This document shows, one piece after another, positions 6,101 through 6,899 of a stretch of DNA of 6,899 nt. The stretch's first letter is position 1. Every line of letters starts with the position of its first letter. A model generated the notes under the pieces. That model did not search any database. It had not been told where the DNA came from and saw nothing but the letters and a program-made list of their open reading frames with translations. The stretch is from Dokdonella_A sp035760865 (lineage in GTDB: Bacteria; Pseudomonadota; Gammaproteobacteria; Xanthomonadales; Rhodanobacteraceae). The stretch spans positions 1 to 6,899 of the forward strand of contig DASTSE010000178.1 in assembly GCA_035760865.1 (NCBI GenBank), written 5' to 3'. The position numbers and the translations under genes were made by a program.

Positions 6101-6270
6101 CGCGGCCAGCCCTCGGCGGGCGCGATCACGCCGATGGCGGGCGGCCGTTGCGAGCACGCCGGCACAACCCGCCTCGCACCTGCGCCGCCACCGAGCACGG
6201 CGTGGCAGACGCTTCCGGCGTCGCCGTGAACGCGCCTCGATCGCCCCCCAACCGACGTCGAATCAAGCGC

Positions 6271-6298
6271 TTGGCGCAGCCGTTGATGCGCACCTAAT
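6271..6298 (+). promoter_or_regulatory. Candidate promoter of the delta-60 repeat gene
   Basis: TTGGCG (6271-6276) is followed after 16 bases by CCTAAT (6293-6298), each matching the sigma70 boxes at four positions. The surrounding 6260-6300 stretch is the most AT-rich part of this gap. It would give a 5' leader of about 75 bases. Confidence 0.3.
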
Positions 6299-6316
6299 GC
6301 AGGCATGACGTTCCGC

Positions 6317-6346
6317 GCATGCGCGCCGCCGCGCGCCTGCGCATGC
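6317..6346 (+). repeat. Hairpin in the putative leader of the delta-60 gene
   Basis: GCATGCGC (6317-6324) and GCGCATGC (6339-6346) pair perfectly around a 14-base GC-rich loop. The left copy is itself part of the 10-bp palindrome GCGCATGCGC (6315-6324). It lies between the candidate promoter and the ribosome binding site, so it could be a leader hairpin or a dimer-binding operator pair. Confidence 0.35.
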
Positions 6347-6370
6347 TCGCCGCGCCGCTTTCCACCCGAC

Positions 6371-6374
6371 GGAG
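6371..6374 (+). promoter_or_regulatory. Ribosome binding site of the delta-60 gene
   Basis: GGAG at 6371-6374 lies 6 bases before ATG 6381 and fixes this start, which is followed directly by a signal peptide. Confidence 0.6.
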
Positions 6375-6380
6375 ATCCCG

Positions 6381-6899
6381 ATGTCGTTTTCCCGCCTGAG
6401 CCACACGGGCGCCCTGCTCTTGCTCGCTTCGCTGTTCACGATCCCCGCGCGCGCCGCGGACGGCCTGCCCGACCCGACCTTCGGCACCGGCGGCGCCGCC
6501 TACATCACGCCCGACGACGTCGAGGCCCGCGAGCTGCGTCCGTACGCGGCGCTGACCTTGCCCGACGGCAAGATCCTCGTCGCCGGCGAGCGCAACAAGT
6601 TCATCCCGTCGAGCCCGTTCGATCCGCACATGCGCGCGATGCTCGCCCGATTCGACGCCGACGGCGTGCCCGACGGCACCTTCGGCAACGTCCCGGGCAT
6701 CCCCGGCGTGCTCGTGCTGCCCGACCTCGTGCCGCTGACCGGCGCAGGCATGCAGATCATCGAGGCGATGGTGCGCCTCGACGACGGCTCGATCGTCGTC
6801 GCGGGTACCGCGCAGGCATTCGGCCCGCTGCGCGGATTCCTCGTCAAGCTCGACGCGGAAGGCACGATGGACGCGAACTTCGGCACCGGCGGCGCCGCC
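6381..6899 (+). CDS. Exported delta-60 repeat protein (5' part, cut by window end)
   Basis: The frame gives 173 residues and is still open at the window edge. Residues 1-25 form a signal peptide: SRLSH, a hydrophobic core GALLLLASLF, then PARA with cleavage likely after A25 (A-R-A, then ADGLPD). The mature part shows the delta-60 repeat pattern twice: LPDPTFGTGG (29-38), LPDGKILVAGE, ARFDADGVPDGTFG (around F101), then RLDDGSIVVAGT, VKLDAEGTMDANFGTGG (around F167). The phenylalanines of the DxxFG motif are 67 and 66 residues apart. These repeats form beta-propeller-like folds in secreted or surface proteins, often very long; their function is poorly known. The rest of the protein, including any sorting domain, lies outside. 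A regulatory link with the membrane regulator just upstream is possible but unproven. Confidence 0.88.
   Translation, partial: MSFSRLSHTGALLLLASLFTIPARAADGLPDPTFGTGGAAYITPDDVEARELRPYAALTLPDGKILVAGERNKFIPSSPFDPHMRAMLARFDADGVPDGTFGNVPGIPGVLVLPDLVPLTGAGMQIIEAMVRLDDGSIVVAGTAQAFGPLRGFLVKLDAEGTMDANFGTGGAA

Larger units (their letters stand above)
6101..6380. other. 280-base intergenic region before the delta-60 gene
   Basis: No convincing gene is seen here. The first half after the regulator stop is GC-rich with only weak short stems (CGCC GAT GGCG near 6130-6140) and no T tract. The second half holds a candidate promoter and a hairpin, listed separately. Confidence 0.5.

Noticed and set aside
3008..6157. 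Minus-strand open frame of over 1,000 codons opposite the DUF3501 and regulator genes
   Set aside because: Antisense to two genes with clear family motifs. Its product is Arg/Ala/Gly/Val-rich with no recognisable domain, which is the usual by-product of strong GC third-position bias.
3046..6297. Plus-strand open frame of over 1,000 codons in another frame across the same region
   Set aside because: The product is dominated by Arg, Ala and Pro without any motif and runs through two stop codons of real genes. It is a shifted-frame shadow.

Overview
The window comes from a very GC-rich genome whose codons strongly favour G or C at the third position. Several proteins resemble gammaproteobacterial families: the OxyR tail and Rnk are close to the E. 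coli proteins. The CadC-like regulator with TPRs and the delta-60 repeat protein are types I associate with Xanthomonadales/Lysobacterales (Lysobacter or Dokdonella-like). That placement is inference from family resemblance; no rRNA or other marker is present. All supported genes lie on the + strand.

Layout. 1-306: 3' end of oxyR, the peroxide-sensing LysR-type regulator. 381-803: rnk, a GreA/GreB-fold RNA polymerase-binding protein with a TTG start. 925-1347: a single-domain rubrerythrin with all diiron ligands but no rubredoxin domain. 1511-2866: an HdrD/GlpC-like iron-sulfur protein. 3020-3601: a DUF3501 protein. 3698-6100: a one-pass membrane regulator with a cytoplasmic winged helix and a periplasmic TPR region. 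6381-6899: the first 173 residues of an exported delta-60 repeat protein, cut by the window edge.

The most interesting unit is rubrerythrin / HdrD-like Fe-S protein / DUF3501. As I recall, these three genes travel together in many proteobacteria, but their joint function is not settled. Here they follow oxyR and rnk. A rubrerythrin without its own rubredoxin needs an outside electron donor, and the Fe-S protein is the obvious candidate, so a peroxide-reducing electron-transfer module is a reasonable hypothesis.

Both gaps inside this three-gene set carry palindromic repeats of different kinds. The first gap has a REP-like GGCCGGATCA/CGGATCCG element (about 1375-1429). The second has an imperfect inverted repeat built of CTCCGTGTG-type 9-mers (about 2896-2979), in a stretch visibly poorer in GC than its surroundings. 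A perfect 10-bp hairpin overlaps the DUF3501 stop codon and probably closes the unit. The regulator that follows has a TTGACA box at a distance that would make its mRNA leaderless.
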